DNA from: Capnocytophaga bilenii
GTDB taxonomy: Bacteria > Bacteroidota > Bacteroidia > Flavobacteriales > Flavobacteriaceae
Direction of reading: 5' to 3'
DNA: 64,000 nt
Assembly (NCBI RefSeq): GCF_017565765.1
Contig: NZ_JAGDYP010000004.1
Span: forward strand, 98,606 to 162,605
Each line of letters begins with the position of its first letter. Position 1 is the first letter of the stretch. The translations under genes and the position numbers were made by a program. Of this stretch, positions 62,500 through 64,000 are shown in pieces. Under the pieces are notes generated by a model, which was not told where the DNA came from, made no database searches, and saw only the letters and a program-made list of their open reading frames with translations.

Positions 62500-63909
62500 C
62501 TAACGACTTACTTCAGCTACTTCCAACAAGAACGTATGCAGTTCGGTATTGCGCATAAAAGGTTTCAGTTTTTCGCTACCAGGTCCGTACATTCCCAGTT
62601 CGGTATAGTCTGATGAGTGATCCATACTTATCCAGCCCACCGAAGTGTGTGCTTTTTGTATTTCGGCAAAAAGACGATAAGGCAGATGCTTGTAGTTATA
62701 CAATCCATCTTCTTTTCTTTCAGTTTTAGCGTAATATCCCAATAATTCTTTAGCCTGTTCCTCGCTGATAGTCATACCACCACAATGCTGAGCCACGTGT
62801 TCTTTTACTTTGGCTACCGAGTCGTTAGCGTTTATTTGTTGTAATATCCAGTCGTTAGAATGTGTGAATTTTTGGAGTCTATCAAAATTGTCGTTACACT
62901 CTTTACCATAGATAAGTCCGGGGTTGGCATTGCCGTGGTCGGAAGTAATAACAACTAGAGTGTTACCATCAGCTTTGGCAAAGTCTAAAGCTACTTTTAC
63001 AGCCTCATCAAAAGCTACTTGGTCGTAAAGTAGTGCGCCAATGTCGTTGCCGTGAGCAGCCCAATCTACCTTACCGCCTTCCACTTGTATTACAAAGCCA
63101 TTAGGGTGGTTTTTAAGCTGGTCTATAGCCTTAGCAGTCATTTCGGCAAGAGTAGGAATAGAAGCCTGTTCTTCAGCGCTTTGAGCGCGGTCTATAGAAT
63201 AAGGAAGTGCTTCCTCAGCAAATACACCATACAAAGGCTTGTTGGCAGGAGCTTTTAGCATTTCGTTGCGCGTGCGAGCTATGGTATAGCCTTTCTTTTT
63301 CAGCATATCAAAAACATCTTTTTTGTCTTTGCGTTGTGCAGCATCAAAGTAATTACTACCACCCCCTAACATCACGTCCAAGCCTAATTCGGTGTAGTTG
63401 AGGGCAATTTCATTCATTGCATTGCGGCTTTTGCTCCAAGTACAGAATCCAGCAGGAGTAGCGTGGGTAATCATCACGGTTGTTACACAGCCTACTTTTT
63501 TGCCAGCATTCTTAAACTTCTGTAAAATAGGCATATTCTCCTTGCCATTAGGACTTATATTCAAGCTACCATTATTTACTCGTACACCTCCGCCCCACGA
63601 TGAACTTGCTGCTGAAGAATCAGTTACTACCGAGCTTGCGGAAGCCATATCCATCAAGGCGCGTTGCCCAAGGTTACTTTCGTATAAATCCATCCAGCTT
63701 GAAGGGCGACCATATTTGCGTTTCAGATACAAATCAGCCATTACCATAGTGCCTGTGCTCATACCATCGCTCACCAAAAAGATAATATTTTTAGTACGTT
63801 TGTTGCGATGAGCTTCGCCCATTGTTTGTGCTTTTAGGTCGAATGAAGGTAGTATCAATCCGCCTAAAGCTGCTAATGTTCCGTTTTTAAAAAATGCTCT
63901 TCTTTTCAT
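62500..63909 (-). CDS. phoA: alkaline phosphatase, Tat-exported
   Basis: 469 aa. The N-terminus MKRRAFFKNGTLAALGGLILPSF has a twin-arginine RRAFF motif followed by a hydrophobic stretch, which suggests Tat export and metal loading in the cytoplasm. Active-site features: D48 in FLVSDGMS, D97-S98 in SVVTDSSAAS, GGKVDWAAHGND and VITSDHGNANPG. These identify the metal-dependent PhoA family. A C-terminal Asp/His region (MDHSSDYTELGMYGPG) gives the last ligands. The zinc transporter-like CDF gene downstream hints at a link to metal supply, as inference. Confidence 0.92.
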   Translation of the reverse strand: MKRRAFFKNGTLAALGGLILPSFDLKAQTMGEAHRNKRTKNIIFLVSDGMSTGTMVMADLYLKRKYGRPSSWMDLYESNLGQRALMDMASASSVVTDSSAASSSWGGGVRVNNGSLNISPNGKENMPILQKFKNAGKKVGCVTTVMITHATPAGFCTWSKSRNAMNEIALNYTELGLDVMLGGGSNYFDAAQRKDKKDVFDMLKKKGYTIARTRNEMLKAPANKPLYGVFAEEALPYSIDRAQSAEEQASIPTLAEMTAKAIDQLKNHPNGFVIQVEGGKVDWAAHGNDIGALLYDQVAFDEAVKVALDFAKADGNTLVVITSDHGNANPGLIYGKECNDNFDRLQKFTHSNDWILQQINANDSVAKVKEHVAQHCGGMTISEEQAKELLGYYAKTERKEDGLYNYKHLPYRLFAEIQKAHTSVGWISMDHSSDYTELGMYGPGSEKLKPFMRNTELHTFLLEVAEVSR

Positions 63910-63916
63910 AATCTTG

Positions 63917-64000
63917 TTATAAGATGTTTAATTTTTCCTTTAATTCTGCAGGAAATTTGGCACGTTGCAAGAGTTCTTCTGCAAGAGCTAATTTCTTAGG
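63917..64000 (-). CDS. 3' end of an unknown gene, partial
   Basis: The last 27 codons of a minus-strand gene running off the right edge; it reads PKKLALAEELLQRAKFPAEL... and stops at 63917. Helical and Leu/Lys/Glu-rich; no family can be named. It lies eight bases upstream of the alkaline phosphatase start, so the two may share a transcript. Confidence 0.5.
   Translation of the reverse strand, partial: PKKLALAEELLQRAKFPAELKEKLNIL

Overview
The window reads as chromosomal DNA of a low-GC Bacteroidota, most likely a flavobacterium; an oral Capnocytophaga-type organism is my best guess, by inference only. Supporting features are Bacteroidota -7 promoter boxes (TAnnTTTG, often TATCTTTG, some with TTTG 19-20 bases upstream) in front of many genes, almost no Shine-Dalgarno sequences, a SusC/SusD pair, the gliding lipoprotein gene gldH next to ricT, a fused aspartokinase-homoserine dehydrogenase, a monomeric-type isocitrate dehydrogenase and cytochrome bd oxidase. 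I found no rRNA or tRNA genes, no CRISPR array and no intact transposase.

Layout. 0-4 kb (minus): isochorismatase-fold hydrolase, thrA and an outer-membrane barrel. 4.4-14.9 kb (plus): M3 peptidase, 2TM protein, folA, DUF2797 protein, superoxide dismutase, pncB, a 53-aa membrane protein, Smr protein, a LolD-type ATPase, three PepSY-like secreted proteins, an HI0933-type flavoprotein and a DUF3276 protein. 15-26 kb (minus): xerD, a DoxX/MauE-type membrane protein, greA, an L,D-transpeptidase-family protein, a TonB receptor translationally coupled to an LptF/G permease, a LolA-like protein, two micro-ORFs, hemA and an arginine-deiminase-fold enzyme. 26.6-36.6 kb (plus): ricT-gldH-PBP1A, cydAB, rplU-rpmA, a DUF1599 protein, gpsA and ribE. 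36.5-40.1 kb (minus): an acyltransferase, a membrane protein and icd. 40.4-42.8 kb: a TPP riboswitch with its own terminator controls a TonB receptor, probably for thiamine or a precursor. 43-47.8 kb: a small unknown gene, a possible insertion scar, parC and a Schlafen-AlbA ATPase. 47.9-58.7 kb (plus): a polysaccharide utilisation locus made of a membrane-spanning DUF6377 regulator, SusC, SusD, GH30, an SGNH hydrolase and GH3. Its makeup resembles known beta-1,6-glucan loci. 58.8-64 kb (minus): rpoN, a WecA/TagO-type transferase, a CDF metal transporter, a Tat-exported alkaline phosphatase and the 3' end of another gene.

The intergenic DNA is the least ordinary part. Two dispersed repeat families recur: a palindromic family with GGCTGTCC ends and a GGGCGAT...ATCGCCC core, and a family built from GAGCGAAGGAT 11-mers with a longer unit containing GAGCTGGCGCAGCCGAGTAT. 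They sit at gene ends and next to promoters, where some members probably act as terminators.

The genes fall into four working groups: envelope building (lolA, lptF/G, lolD, PBP1A, the L,D-transpeptidase protein, gldH, the WecA-like transferase), nutrient capture at the outer membrane (the PUL and two other TonB receptors), cofactor metabolism (folA, pncB, ribE, hemA, the TPP riboswitch) and housekeeping (greA, xerD, parC, rplU-rpmA, rpoN). Product names rest on motifs and remembered family features; no database search was run.
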